A stretch of DNA of 64,000 nt, from NCBI GenBank assembly GCA_017434455.1, contig JAFRFG010000054.1:124001-188000 (forward strand), read 5' to 3'. The position numbers and the translations under genes were made by a program. The notes beneath the pieces were generated by a model that saw nothing but the letters and a program-made list of their open reading frames with translations, made no database searches and was not told the origin of the DNA. Positions 45,888-54,897 of this stretch are shown piece after piece (the first letter of the stretch is position 1; each line of letters opens with the position of its first letter). Origin of the DNA: Thermoguttaceae bacterium (GTDB lineage: Bacteria; Planctomycetota; Planctomycetia; Pirellulales; Thermoguttaceae).

Positions 45888-46889
45888 ATGAACACTCCCG
45901 ACAGCCGGCCGGAAGAACTCCTTCCGGACAATGGCCCGACCCTTGACGACCCTGTGAATGCTGATTCCGGCAAGAAGGAGTACGCCGTTTCACGGGCGGC
46001 CGTTTTTGTCCAGGCGGCCGTCGCCGCGGCGGTCATCTTCGCGCTGTACCTGACCTGGGAACAGCGGCGCGAAAAGACCCTCGGGGAATCCCAATATCGA
46101 GCGGGGAAGCAGCATATCGTCATCCAAGACCCGCCCCCTTGGATCTCTCCGCGTTTCATCGACGAGGTTCTCAAGGATGCGCCCGATCTGGCGGGGGAGA
46201 TCAACATCACCGACCGAGGTCAGGTGGAACGGTTCTATCGCGCGCTGACGCATCATCCCTGGGTCAAGCGGGTTAAGTCGCTGAAGATCAGTTACCCGGC
46301 CAATATCGTCGCCTCGATCGAATTTCGCGAGCCGATCGCGCTGGTGGAGGCCTCCGATCACTACGAGGGGGAGTACGAAAACAGCGTCTTCCCGATCGAT
46401 TGTGAGGGGATCCTCCTGCCGGACGACTACCTGACCGCCTCCATGGCCTTGGACCCAAGCTCCGTCTATGACTATATCTGGATCGCGGGAATCCAATCCA
46501 CACCGATGGGAGGGACGGGGGAACCTTGGAACGACCCGGCGGTGGAGGACGCCGCGATGCTGGCCGACTTCCTCTCCGACAAATTCGTCCGGCTCGGGAT
46601 CCAAAAGATATCCCTCCCCCCCAATCAGCAGCTCAATGAGTTGGAGGCGGACGCTCGGTTCGAGCTGATCACCACCCACAACAGGAAGATCCCTTGGGGC
46701 GTCTTCCCCGCCTCACCGGTGATCTCCGCCCGGAAACAGGCCGATGGTCAGCAGCGCAGCGAGACGCTTAAAAGTGAGCTGTTCGCCCGGGAACAAAGAA
46801 AGGTCGACTGGCTCGTTGACCTGATTCAGCGTTACGGTTCCCTCGACGACGTCCCGCAGGAGGAACTCGACAAGGGGATGGGGGAATAA
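45888..46889 (+). CDS. FtsQ/DivIB-like single-pass membrane protein
   Basis: 333 residues: a 33-residue cytoplasmic N-terminus, one membrane segment (AVFVQAAVAAAVIFALYL, about 38-55), then an exported region. The segment from about 85 to 155 has a POTRA/FtsQ look: ITDRGQVERFYRAL, HPWVKRVKSLKISYPANIVASIEFREPIALV, followed by DCEGILLP, which corresponds to the V-D-x-x-G-x-x-L piece of FtsQ. FtsQ links division proteins in walled bacteria; planctomycetes lack FtsZ, so its role here is open. GAGGA precedes the ATG. It is divergent from the LpoB-like gene. Confidence 0.65.
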   Translation: MNTPDSRPEELLPDNGPTLDDPVNADSGKKEYAVSRAAVFVQAAVAAAVIFALYLTWEQRREKTLGESQYRAGKQHIVIQDPPPWISPRFIDEVLKDAPDLAGEINITDRGQVERFYRALTHHPWVKRVKSLKISYPANIVASIEFREPIALVEASDHYEGEYENSVFPIDCEGILLPDDYLTASMALDPSSVYDYIWIAGIQSTPMGGTGEPWNDPAVEDAAMLADFLSDKFVRLGIQKISLPPNQQLNELEADARFELITTHNRKIPWGVFPASPVISARKQADGQQRSETLKSELFAREQRKVDWLVDLIQRYGSLDDVPQEELDKGMGE

Positions 46890-46906
46890 CCCTCAAACGC
46901 TCAAAG

Positions 46907-46926
46907 GCCGGTTCTCCCGGCGTTTT
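46907..46926 (+). terminator. Short hairpin with T-run after the FtsQ-like gene
   Basis: GCCGG (46907-46911) pairs with CCGGC (46917-46921), followed by GTTTT. It is weak, but placed between convergent genes. Confidence 0.4.
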
Positions 46927-46929
46927 CTC

Positions 46930-47802
46930 TCAATAGACGCCGATGGCCCTCATCCACGCGCCCACCCGCTCGGGCCAATCACCGGCGTGATCGTCGGTCG
47001 GCCGAGTACCGAAGCCGTGACCAAGACCGGCCAGGATATGAAGCTCGCAGGGGATCTCCATCTGGTGAACCTTCTCGTAAACGGCGATCGAGCCGAGGGA
47101 GGCGATCGGGTCGGTGTCGCCATGAATCAGGCACAGCGGCGGGGTCTTATCATCAAAGAGAAAATCGTCGACCATCGTCGCCCCGTACCCGCGGTCTTTA
47201 TTGACCGAATCGGCGCCGTCGCTGAGGACATACGCCGGATAGATCGGAACCGCGAAGTTCAGGTGACAGGGGACCGTCCGGTCAAGATCATCAACCGGTT
47301 CGTAGGAAGAGGCACTCGATGAAGCTGCCGTCATCAGCGTCAGATGTCCCCCGGCAGAAAAACCGAGCATCCCGATTTTTTCGGGATCGATCCCCCACTC
47401 TTCGGCGTGGGAACGAACGATGCGAACCGTCCGCTGCGCGTCCTGCCAGGCGGGAAGATGTTTCGGGAGATTCTCTCGGCGGGGGATGCGATAGTGAAGG
47501 ATCACCACGGTAATCCCCTGCTTGTTAAAGCGCTCGGCCACGGAGCTTCCCTCGTGCTCGACCGCCAGATCGTTGTACCCTCCGCCGGGCGCGACGATAA
47601 GACACGCGTCGGAAGTCTTTTCCGCCGGCGGGCAGTAGATCCAGACAGGAACCGTCAGATCTCCCGCCTCGGTCGTTTGCGCCGACTCGTTCGGCGCGGC
47701 GCCGGGCCAGACAGGTTCCCCTGTCGAGGCGGCGAGGGCCGCCCCCCCAAGAATCACAAAGGACGAAAGGACAAAAAACAGGTTGGAAAGGGACGTTTTC
47801 AT
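46930..47802 (-). CDS. Exported alpha/beta-hydrolase (esterase-like)
   Basis: 290 residues. A signal peptide (NLFFVLSSFVILGGAALA) precedes an alpha/beta-hydrolase fold. The oxyanion region is APGGGY, the nucleophile elbow GFSAGGH, the acid HGDTDPI and the histidine GLGHGFG. The arrangement matches the BD-FAE/acetyl-xylan-esterase-like group often found with glycan-degrading enzymes, so removal of acyl groups from polysaccharides is a reasonable guess. GGAGAAAA lies upstream. It is downstream of and in line with the nucleoside-hydrolase-like gene (96-base gap). Confidence 0.85.
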   Translation of the reverse strand: MKTSLSNLFFVLSSFVILGGAALAASTGEPVWPGAAPNESAQTTEAGDLTVPVWIYCPPAEKTSDACLIVAPGGGYNDLAVEHEGSSVAERFNKQGITVVILHYRIPRRENLPKHLPAWQDAQRTVRIVRSHAEEWGIDPEKIGMLGFSAGGHLTLMTAASSSASSYEPVDDLDRTVPCHLNFAVPIYPAYVLSDGADSVNKDRGYGATMVDDFLFDDKTPPLCLIHGDTDPIASLGSIAVYEKVHQMEIPCELHILAGLGHGFGTRPTDDHAGDWPERVGAWMRAIGVY

Positions 47803-47898
47803 CGTTTTTCTCCGTGGCAGGGGTGAAGGTTGATTTAAAAAGGGACGTTTCGTTTTTCCCTTGGTTGTGATGGTGGGGGGATTGTCGGCCGCGGAGGA

Positions 47899-49056
47899 TC
47901 ACTCAAATTCGCGAAACAGCGTATTGACCGCCTTGGCCATCGCGGAGGGGTAACGCTCGTCGTCCAGGACATGGAAGATTTTTCTCCCTGTATCTTCCTC
48001 GCAGGCGGACCAGGTGATCGCGCCGCGCTCGTCGGCGTGGACCTTGATGTTCTCCAGACGGAAAAGCGCCGCCGCGGGATCGACCTCATGGGAGGGAACG
48101 ATCTGGCCGTCGCGGGTGACGGTTCGACCGGCGAGGGTCAGCAAACTGGCCGTTGCCCACAGCGCGCGGGAACCGCCGTTGTTCGAGCGAATCGTCTCAA
48201 GCCACTGCCGCTCCTCCAGGGACTTATCGAGAAAACGAAGCCAGGAGAGATCCGCGCTGCGGGAAAACATGTAGTACATGAAATTACGAAAAGCGGGAGA
48301 AACGCCCTCGAGCAAAACCTCGTGCGGGGCGCTGAAATAGGTGGAATAACCACCGCTGCGCCAGTTAAGCGTGGTGTGCCAGCAGGGGAACCAATAGACC
48401 GGACAGGGAACTTTATTAAACAGCGCCGCCTGCCCCGCCGGGTTGACGGTGATGTTGTATTCCACCTGGTCGGGACGCTCGGGATTCGGGAAGGCGCTTC
48501 CGCAATTAAGGTAAATACCCGCGCACTTTTCGCGGAACAGATCCGGTTCACGAAGCGTGGCCACGGCGATATCGGGGGCGGAACTGCCGGCCTTAAACCG
48601 AACGGGCTTCTCGCTGCGGCGCAGGGTATCGAGGATCATCTTAACCGCCGCCAGTTCGCGCGCCGGGGCATCGGCAAAAGAATCGTCCACCGAAGTCATC
48701 TTCATCGACGAACCGACCACCCCGGGGACCGCCCTGGCGCAGATGCGGTTCAGCTGCGCCAATGCCGCGATGGCCGGATCCCCTCCCCCTGCTCCATCGG
48801 CGGGAGGATAATCGAGTATCACACCGAGCGGGTCGATCCATCCCTTTTGAGCCAGGGCAAAGAGAACGGCCAAATCGAAGTGGTCATCCGGATCGCAGTG
48901 GGGATGAAACAGATCGGTCTGATGCAGCACCGCCGGGGGAGTGTCGTCGGAACGTTCCTCGGCCCGCAGCGGAGCTTGGATCGATCGATCGCAGACCAAC
49001 GCCGAGGCCGCCCCAAAGAGACTCCCCTGAACAAAACCACGCCGCGACAAATTCAT
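47899..49056 (-). CDS. Exported nucleoside-hydrolase-like protein, Tat signal
   Basis: 385 residues from the ATG at 49056 (a GTG at 49095 is in frame). The N-terminus has a twin-arginine motif (LSRRGFVQGS) and a hydrophobic stretch. The mature protein begins with DLFHPHCDPDDHFDLAVL, resembling the Asp-rich metal and ribose site (DxDxxxDD) of inosine-uridine nucleoside hydrolases, though with HCDPDD. Further blocks are KAGSSAPDIAVATL and IYLNCGSAFPNPE, similar to the GAxTNxA region. The C-terminal part differs from IUNH. It could hydrolyse N- or C-glycosidic bonds outside the cytoplasm; activity is unproven. It is probably in an operon with the esterase. Confidence 0.7.
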   Translation of the reverse strand: MNLSRRGFVQGSLFGAASALVCDRSIQAPLRAEERSDDTPPAVLHQTDLFHPHCDPDDHFDLAVLFALAQKGWIDPLGVILDYPPADGAGGGDPAIAALAQLNRICARAVPGVVGSSMKMTSVDDSFADAPARELAAVKMILDTLRRSEKPVRFKAGSSAPDIAVATLREPDLFREKCAGIYLNCGSAFPNPERPDQVEYNITVNPAGQAALFNKVPCPVYWFPCWHTTLNWRSGGYSTYFSAPHEVLLEGVSPAFRNFMYYMFSRSADLSWLRFLDKSLEERQWLETIRSNNGGSRALWATASLLTLAGRTVTRDGQIVPSHEVDPAAALFRLENIKVHADERGAITWSACEEDTGRKIFHVLDDERYPSAMAKAVNTLFREFE

Positions 49057-49137
49057 CGGTAAAGAACCTTTCCTTGGGACGATCACTCTCTTCACTGTAA
49101 AAACCTCAGCACTTTGCGGCCCCCTCCCTCAGAAAAA

Positions 49138-49166
49138 ATTATAGCTTCCGTCCATTCGGTATTCAA
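49138..49166 (-). promoter_or_regulatory. Promoter of the nucleoside-hydrolase-like gene
   Basis: Minus-strand TTGAAT (49166-49161), 17 bases, TATAAT (49143-49138). Its -35 overlaps that of the divergent larC promoter, so the two likely compete. Confidence 0.55.
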
Positions 49167-49193
49167 GACAGCGGGGCGGGCATTGGGTATAAT
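49165..49193 (+). promoter_or_regulatory. Promoter of larC
   Basis: AAGACA (49165-49170), 17 bases, TATAAT (49188-49193), about 45 bases before the larC ATG. Confidence 0.5.
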
Positions 49194-49245
49194 GAGGGCC
49201 GAATAAATTATCCTTAAACCATTACAACCCCCGCGAAGAGTGTTT

Positions 49246-50547
49246 ATGCGTTGGATTCGATTTGATTCAGTCGGAGGCGCCTCGGGCGATATGATCCTTG
49301 CGGCTTTGATCGGCCTGGGCGCGGACGTGAATATCTTAAAGGAACGCCTGGAAAGTGTCTTCTCCGATAAGTTCACCCTTCGATTAGAAGAGGCCTCTTC
49401 CCACGGGCTCCACGGCCGGAGGATGACCGTCGACCTTCATGAGGAGCACCCCCATCAACACGAGGAGCATGGTCATCATCACCATCACGAGCATGAACAT
49501 GACCACGATCACGGGACAGAACACCATCATCACCATGAGCACCGCTGTTTCGCCGATATCCGCGATCTGATCAATGCCTCCCCTCTGGAGGAGGCAATCA
49601 AAAAGGACGCCATCGGCATCTTTCGCCTCCTGGCCGATGCCGAAGGGACGGTTCACCAATGCCCCCCCGAGGAGGTCCACTTCCACGAGGTAGGCGCCGC
49701 CGATTCCATCATCGATATTGTCGGGGCGGCGATCGGTTTCCATCTGCTTGGGGTCGAAGCGATCGAGGTCGGCCCAATCCCGGTCGGCAGCGGGACGGTC
49801 CGCTGCGCGCACGGTCTGATCCCTGTCCCCGCCCCGGCGGTCGTCGAACTTCTGAAGCTCGGGGCCTTCCCGGTGGCAAGTGACTGCGAACCTGTCGAAA
49901 TGCTCACCCCCACCGGCGCGGCGATCCTCAGCTACTGGCCAAAAGCGACCTGGTCCGGCTCAACAAAGATCCTCCGGTCCGCCCACGCCTTCGGTCATCG
50001 CGCGATGGCCGGCCGCCCCAACCTTCTGCGCGCGACGCTGTGCCAATGCGACGGCGACCCGACCTCCGGCGGCGGCTGCGCCGCCGTTTTTCCCACCGAG
50101 AAGCTCTCCCTGCTGCAGTGCAACTTGGACGACATCAGCAGTGAACTGACGGCCGAGGCGGCACGGCGCCTGTTCGTTCTCGGCGCGCTCGATGTTTGGA
50201 TCACCCCAATCCTGATGAAAAAAGGACGCGCGGGGCAGATGCTCAGTGTTCTGGTCCCCCCCGATAAAAAAGACACTCTCCTCACCGCGATCTTTGAGCA
50301 GACGGGGACCTTCGGCGTCCGGGAAGAGGTGGTCAATCGTTACGCCTTAGATCGCGGCTTTGTCCCGGTCTCCACCCGCTTTGGGGAGATCCGCGTCAAG
50401 GTCGGTTCGCTTTTTGGCCGCCGTCTGACCGCCTCGCCCGAGTTCGACGACTGCCAAAAGGCCAGTTCCCAGTCCGGAGTCCCCTTGAGCGAAGTCTACG
50501 AAGAAGCGCGCCTGGCCTACCGGCGCTCAGAGCGGGGGGAGGCGTAA
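49246..50547 (+). CDS. larC: LarC, nickel insertion enzyme for the nickel-pincer cofactor
   Basis: 433 residues from the ATG at 49246 (a GTG at 49240 is two codons earlier). LarC puts nickel into the pyridinium dithiocarboxylate precursor to make the cofactor of lactate racemase and related enzymes. It starts with the family block DSVGGASGDMILAAL; EEVHFHEVGAADSIIDIVGA and LQCNLDDIS follow. Residues 65-99 form a His-rich loop with 20 histidines in 35 positions, a plausible nickel store. It is a single uninterrupted frame, whereas larC of Lactobacillus plantarum needs a frameshift. larB lies 8.5 kb away. Confidence 0.95.
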   Translation: MRWIRFDSVGGASGDMILAALIGLGADVNILKERLESVFSDKFTLRLEEASSHGLHGRRMTVDLHEEHPHQHEEHGHHHHHEHEHDHDHGTEHHHHHEHRCFADIRDLINASPLEEAIKKDAIGIFRLLADAEGTVHQCPPEEVHFHEVGAADSIIDIVGAAIGFHLLGVEAIEVGPIPVGSGTVRCAHGLIPVPAPAVVELLKLGAFPVASDCEPVEMLTPTGAAILSYWPKATWSGSTKILRSAHAFGHRAMAGRPNLLRATLCQCDGDPTSGGGCAAVFPTEKLSLLQCNLDDISSELTAEAARRLFVLGALDVWITPILMKKGRAGQMLSVLVPPDKKDTLLTAIFEQTGTFGVREEVVNRYALDRGFVPVSTRFGEIRVKVGSLFGRRLTASPEFDDCQKASSQSGVPLSEVYEEARLAYRRSERGEA

Positions 50548-50630
50548 AAAAATTTCTCCGGGGGTACTTTTCGCGCTCCTTTTGCCGGAGGATACACCAG
50601 TTACCCCCCCTTCAAAAAAGTTTCTCCTTC

Positions 50631-50660
50631 TTGCCGCTCCCCCCTCCGAAGTGTTATAAT
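50631..50660 (+). promoter_or_regulatory. Promoter of the large membrane-protein/uppP unit
   Basis: TTGCCG (50631-50636), 18 bases, TATAAT (50655-50660). The start near 50667 gives a leader of about 120 bases. Confidence 0.5.
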
Positions 50661-50679
50661 GGGTAAGGGTGTTTCGCTT

Positions 50680-50738
50680 CTTTTGGCCCTCAAGAGAGCC
50701 AAAAGCCGTGTCCGCCGAGGAGATTGGCGGACACCGGC
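50680..50738 (+). other. Two consecutive stem-loops in a 5' leader
   Basis: CTTTTGGC (50680-50687) pairs with GCCAAAAG (50698-50705), and GTGTCCGCC (50708-50716) pairs with GGCGGACAC (50726-50734), two bases apart, both perfect. GAGGAG lies in the second loop. They fall in the leader between the promoter and the ATG at 50790. No known riboswitch consensus is recognised. Confidence 0.5.
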
Positions 50739-50789
50739 GAACAGACGTCATTTTCCGTCCGCGGGCCTTCGACCGCCGAGAGAAAGTCT

Positions 50790-52607
50790 ATGAGTTGCGA
50801 CGATAACGATCCCGATAAGACCGGTCAAAACCCTCCCGGTCAAAATCGCGGGGATCAAAACAACAGCGACCCGAAGATTCCCGAGCCGCCAAGCGGTTCG
50901 TCGGAACTTTACCGGATCAACGACACCGACGGTTCTTCGGGGCCGATCACCGATCGACAGATCCGCTGGCAAACGCCGAAAGAGGGCTACGTCGCCCCTC
51001 CGAGTGACGGCGAAAGGTCGGCTTACGAAACCAGCGATTCGCAGCAAGCCGGCGGCGATACCCCCAGCGCCGAGGCCCTGCGCTGGCAGATGCCCAAAGA
51101 AGAGTTTCGGACCTCGTCCTTCACCCCCGAGAGCGAACTGTATCAGACCAGTTCCCAAGACACTCCGGAGGAAACCACCCAGCAGGCCCGCTCTTGGCAG
51201 GTCAACGCCGGTGAGGTACTGTCCGACAGCGGTTCCGGCGAGGTCTACGGTCTCAAAAGCGGGGTCACCCCCTCCGACCAGCAGCCGGGCCCCGATCTTC
51301 AGGTTCTTTTCGCCGACACCCAATACAATCCCGACGACGTCTACAGTATCGGTTCCGGCAGCGGTGAAACCGACAGCGCCGCTGCCGGCGGCCCCCCCCC
51401 TGACGGCGTGCCCGGTGAGGACGCCGCAAAAAAACAATCCCCCCCCTCCAGCGACATCTACGGCGTCGGCGCGCCGGCCGAAAGGTTCTATTCCCCCGAA
51501 ATCAGCCGGGGACGAAGAACCTTTGAAGACCCCGACGAGAAATACGCCGACCCGGTCGGCCGTGCCGAGTACGAGGGGGCCCTTTCGGTCGAAACGCTCT
51601 ACGAACGCCGAAAGAATCAGGATCGTCACAAGATGCTCAGCGACGGCATCTCCCCCGACGACGAGACAATCCAGCCCCGCCATCCGGAACGTCCGAAGCT
51701 CCCCTCTTACCCGTTTTTTCGGGGGATCCTTCGTCCTTTCCTCAGCCCGTCCTTCGTGCTTCGAATCTCGATGCTCGCCTTCGCGGCGCTGGTCCCCTTC
51801 TACCCGGGGATTTGGCATTTTTCGCGCCATGGTGACGAGATGGCGGAGGTTTTCGCGCAAAGTGCCTCCCAGGCCGAGGTTCCGATCTCGCACTGGAAAC
51901 AGCTTTTCCAGCTCCCGACGATCAACAGCTTTCTGGGGATCCTTTTCGAGGATCGACTCTGGCTCTTCTTCGTCTCGCTGGTCTGGGGAGTCTTCGCGGT
52001 TCCCTACCTTCTGCAGGTTTTCACCGTCACCGCGGCCGGCGACGATCGTATTGAGGAATGGCCCGACGGGGGACTTCTCAACGGGATCATTCAGTTTCTC
52101 TGGATGGCCGCGCTGGTTTTAATAGCCGGGATCCCCGGCTGGCTGATTCTCCGTCCGCTGAACTGGGAAGAGGTCGGTTTTATCGCGGGAACGATTTTTA
52201 TCACGCCGATTTTTTTCCTCTCTTCGATGGAGTCGGGGCATCTCTTTAACCTGGCGACCAAAGGAGTGCTTAAGAGTCTCTTCACCGCCCATCGGTACTG
52301 GCGCCGATTCTACATCGTCTCTATCCTTCTGTTCCTCCTGGGGGTGCTTGCCTTTGGCGGTATCCTCTGGTACGTTCTGGAGCAGATCGGTACCCGGCAG
52401 CTGCGTGTCATCATCGCGACGATTCTCTCCGCGCTTTTGTTCTCGATCCTCCCGACCCTTTACCTCCGCTATCTCGGCCGTCTGGCCTGGATCATTCAAG
52501 ACTCGGCCAATAGCGGCACCAAAGGAAAAGGGGACAAACCGTCAGACGAAGATGACGTGATTGTGTTTACCGCCGACGAAGAGGTCATTTACATCGATGA
52601 GGCATAA
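50790..52607 (+). CDS. Unknown large membrane protein with repeated RWQ-PKE modules
   Basis: 605 residues from the ATG at 50790 (a TTG at 50724 is in frame). The first 310 residues are hydrophilic, Pro/Ser/Asp-rich and contain imperfect modules: SELYRIND..RQIRWQTPKEGY, SAYETSD..ALRWQMPKEEF and SELYQTSS..ARSWQVNAGE, each pairing a Tyr-containing start with a (R)WQ end. The first resembles a GYF-2-like motif, but not convincingly. The C-terminal 290 residues have about six membrane segments (such as LWLFFVSLVWGVFAVPYLL, WMAALVLIAGIPGWLIL, IVSILLFLLGVLAFGGIL). The family is unknown. uppP follows after 31 bases and may be co-transcribed. Confidence 0.7.
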   Translation: MSCDDNDPDKTGQNPPGQNRGDQNNSDPKIPEPPSGSSELYRINDTDGSSGPITDRQIRWQTPKEGYVAPPSDGERSAYETSDSQQAGGDTPSAEALRWQMPKEEFRTSSFTPESELYQTSSQDTPEETTQQARSWQVNAGEVLSDSGSGEVYGLKSGVTPSDQQPGPDLQVLFADTQYNPDDVYSIGSGSGETDSAAAGGPPPDGVPGEDAAKKQSPPSSDIYGVGAPAERFYSPEISRGRRTFEDPDEKYADPVGRAEYEGALSVETLYERRKNQDRHKMLSDGISPDDETIQPRHPERPKLPSYPFFRGILRPFLSPSFVLRISMLAFAALVPFYPGIWHFSRHGDEMAEVFAQSASQAEVPISHWKQLFQLPTINSFLGILFEDRLWLFFVSLVWGVFAVPYLLQVFTVTAAGDDRIEEWPDGGLLNGIIQFLWMAALVLIAGIPGWLILRPLNWEEVGFIAGTIFITPIFFLSSMESGHLFNLATKGVLKSLFTAHRYWRRFYIVSILLFLLGVLAFGGILWYVLEQIGTRQLRVIIATILSALLFSILPTLYLRYLGRLAWIIQDSANSGTKGKGDKPSDEDDVIVFTADEEVIYIDEA

Positions 52608-52638
52608 ATAGCTTCATGGCTTGAGTATCGAATGTTTT

Positions 52639-53454
52639 ATGGAAACCATAAAAGTTTTTCTGCTGGCGATCATTCAGGGGATCGGCGAATTTCTTCCGAT
52701 CAGTTCTTCCGGGCACCTGCTGGTTCTCGGTAAACTCCTTTCGGGGGAAGATCTCGCCAGCGGGGAAATCTTCGCCTTGGAAGTTCTCCTTCACGCCGGA
52801 ACCCTTCTTTCGATTTTGATCGTCTTCCGCCGAGAGATCCTCGCGGTGCTGACCGACCGAAAGAACTGGCGTGTTTTGGCCCTGCTGGCGCTGGCCTGTC
52901 TCCCCACCGCGGCGATCGGCCTGTTCATTAAAAAGAGGTATCCGTTTTTGGTCGAGTCGCTCCCGCTGGCGGGTCTGGGATTCCTCTGTACGGCGGCCTT
53001 GCTGATCACGGTGGTCCGCAAAAAAAACGGCGTGACCGAAACCGACGAAGAACCGCCGGAAAAGTCGCTGGAAAAAATAACGATCGCCGACGCGCTTTTT
53101 ATCGGCCTCTTCCAGGGGATAGCCGTTCTCCCTGGTTTTTCCAGAAGCGGCCTGACGATCGCCTCGGCCCTGATGCGCCATGTTGACCGCAAGGGTGCCG
53201 CCGTCTTTTCCTTCCTGCTGGCGATCCCCACGATCGGCGGGGTGGCGCTGCTGGAAGGGATCGAACTGTTCCGCCAGCCCGGCGCCTTTTCCAACCCGCG
53301 GATGCTCACCTGGGTTTTGGGCGCGCTGGTCAGCTGTCTGGTCGGTATCATCTCCTTGGTCTGGCTGCTCAAGTGGCTCAAAAGCGGCTCGCTGTGGCGC
53401 TTTGCCTGGTGGCTGATCCCCCTGGGTCTGGTCGTCCTTTGGCTTTCGCTTTAG
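52639..53454 (+). CDS. uppP: Undecaprenyl-diphosphatase (BacA type)
   Basis: 272 residues from the ATG at 52639 (a TTG at 52621 is in frame). UppP removes a phosphate from undecaprenyl diphosphate so the lipid carrier can be reused for peptidoglycan and glycan synthesis. Both signature regions are present: QGIGEFLPISSSGHL near residue 14 and FQGIAVLPGFSRSGLTIA about 160. Eight hydrophobic segments fit the family. Its presence agrees with the finding that planctomycetes make a cell wall. It lies directly after the large membrane-protein gene. Confidence 0.95.
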   Translation: METIKVFLLAIIQGIGEFLPISSSGHLLVLGKLLSGEDLASGEIFALEVLLHAGTLLSILIVFRREILAVLTDRKNWRVLALLALACLPTAAIGLFIKKRYPFLVESLPLAGLGFLCTAALLITVVRKKNGVTETDEEPPEKSLEKITIADALFIGLFQGIAVLPGFSRSGLTIASALMRHVDRKGAAVFSFLLAIPTIGGVALLEGIELFRQPGAFSNPRMLTWVLGALVSCLVGIISLVWLLKWLKSGSLWRFAWWLIPLGLVVLWLSL

Positions 53455-53535
53455 TATCGGCCGTGTCAGCCCGCGCATAAACGACAACACAGTACAGGTC
53501 CTCATTAAATAATCACCATTTCAAAGGAGCGTATC

Positions 53536-54756
53536 ATGGAATTCACACCGAGTTATTTCCGTCATTATCCCGACGAGAAAGGGTTTTTCGGCCCCTTTGG
53601 CGGCTGTTACGTCCCCAAAGAATTGGAGGCGGCGTTTGAGGAGGTTGACGAGGCGTATCAGACGATCTGCCGCAGCGCGCAATTCATCAATGAACTGCGC
53701 CGAATTCGGCGCGAGTTTCAAGGCCGGCCGACACCGGTCTACCACTGCAATCGTCTCTCGCGCAAAATCGGCCGCTGCCAGATCTACCTCAAGCGTGAGG
53801 ACCTCAATCACACCGGCGCCCACAAGCTCAATCACTGTATGGGCGAGGGGCTCCTGGCCCACTATATGGGTAAAAAACGGCTCATCGCCGAGACCGGCGC
53901 CGGTCAGCACGGTGTCGCGCTGGCCACGGCGGCGGCGTACTTCGGGCTGGAGTGCGAAATCCACATGGGAGAGGTCGATATCGCTAAACAGGCCCCCAAC
54001 GTCGCGAGGATGAAGATCCTCGGCGCCAAAGTCGTCCCGGTTTCCCGGGGGCTCAAGACGCTCAAAGAGGCGGTCGACTCAGCGTTCGAGTCGTATCTGA
54101 ACAGCTACAAAGAGAGCATTTACTGCATCGGTTCGGTCGTCGGGCCGCACCCCTTCCCGATGATGGTTCGCGACTTCCAGATGGTCGTCGGGCAAGAGGC
54201 GCGTGAACAGTTCCTGGAGATGACCGGCCTGCTCCCCGACGCCGTCACCGCGTGTGTCGGCGGCGGAAGCAATTCCGCGGGATTCTTCACGGGTTTCCTG
54301 GCCGACGACGTCGAGATCATCGGCGCCGAACCGCTCGGGACCGGCCCGAAGATCGGCTGTCACGCCGCGTCGATCACTTACGGAAAGCCGGGGATTTTGC
54401 ACGGATTCAACAGCATGATGCTCCAAGACGACCAAGGGGAACCCCTTCCGGTCTACTCCAACGCCAGCGGGCTCGACTACCCCTCCGTCGGTCCGGAGCA
54501 CGCTTTCTGGGCCAGCGAAGGGCGGGTCGATTACCAGACGGTTTCCGACGATGAGGCGGTCGAGGCGTTCTTCAACCTCTCCCGCTACGAGGGGATCATC
54601 CCGGCGCTGGAGAGTTCCCACGCCATCGCCGCGGCGATCCGCTGGGCCCGTTCGCACCAAAGCGGAGCGATCATCGCCAACTGCTCCGGCCGGGGAGACA
54701 AGGACCTCGACTATGTCCTCGAAAAGTACGGGGACGGTTCGGACCGCCTCTTCTAA
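53536..54756 (+). CDS. trpB: Tryptophan synthase beta subunit
   Basis: 406 residues, TrpB1 type. It joins indole and serine using pyridoxal phosphate, normally in complex with TrpA. The PLP lysine is K97 in HTGAHKLNH (consensus HTGAHKIN), and the phosphate-binding glycine loop is [10 protein letters not shown]. Also visible are [12 protein letters not shown] at the N-terminus, [12 protein letters not shown], and the C-terminal [15 protein letters not shown] precedes the ATG. trpA and other trp genes are not adjacent. Confidence 0.96.
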   Translation: MEFTPSYFRHYPDEKGFFGPFGGCYVPKELEAAFEEVDEAYQTICRSAQFINELRRIRREFQGRPTPVYHCNRLSRKIGRCQIYLKREDLNHTGAHKLNHCMGEGLLAHYMGKKRLIAETGAGQHGVALATAAAYFGLECEIHMGEVDIAKQAPNVARMKILGAKVVPVSRGLKTLKEAVDSAFESYLNSYKESIYCIGSVVGPHPFPMMVRDFQMVVGQEAREQFLEMTGLLPDAVTACVGGGSNSAGFFTGFLADDVEIIGAEPLGTGPKIGCHAASITYGKPGILHGFNSMMLQDDQGEPLPVYSNASGLDYPSVGPEHAFWASEGRVDYQTVSDDEAVEAFFNLSRYEGIIPALESSHAIAAAIRWARSHQSGAIIANCSGRGDKDLDYVLEKYGDGSDRLF

Positions 54757-54814
54757 AGAGCGAAAGAGGGGGCAAAAAAATAAAAAATTCATTCACTGCA
54801 CCCCCCTTTAAGAG

Positions 54815-54843
54815 TTGCATTTCACTATAAAACCCCTTATACT
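54815..54843 (+). promoter_or_regulatory. Promoter of Gfo/Idh/MocA gene 1
   Basis: TTGCAT (54815-54820), 17 bases, TATACT (54838-54843), about 55 bases before the ATG at 54898. The same layout precedes gene 2. Confidence 0.55.
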
Positions 54844-54897
54844 CAATCCTTATTGGGTATACAGGTCGATTCCATCGAAGTATCAGGAGACATTTTT

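Noticed and set aside
49441..49560. CAT/CAC-rich stretch that looks like a short tandem repeat
   Set aside because: It encodes the His-rich loop of LarC, a known feature of the family, and the codons are mixed; it is not a non-coding repeat.
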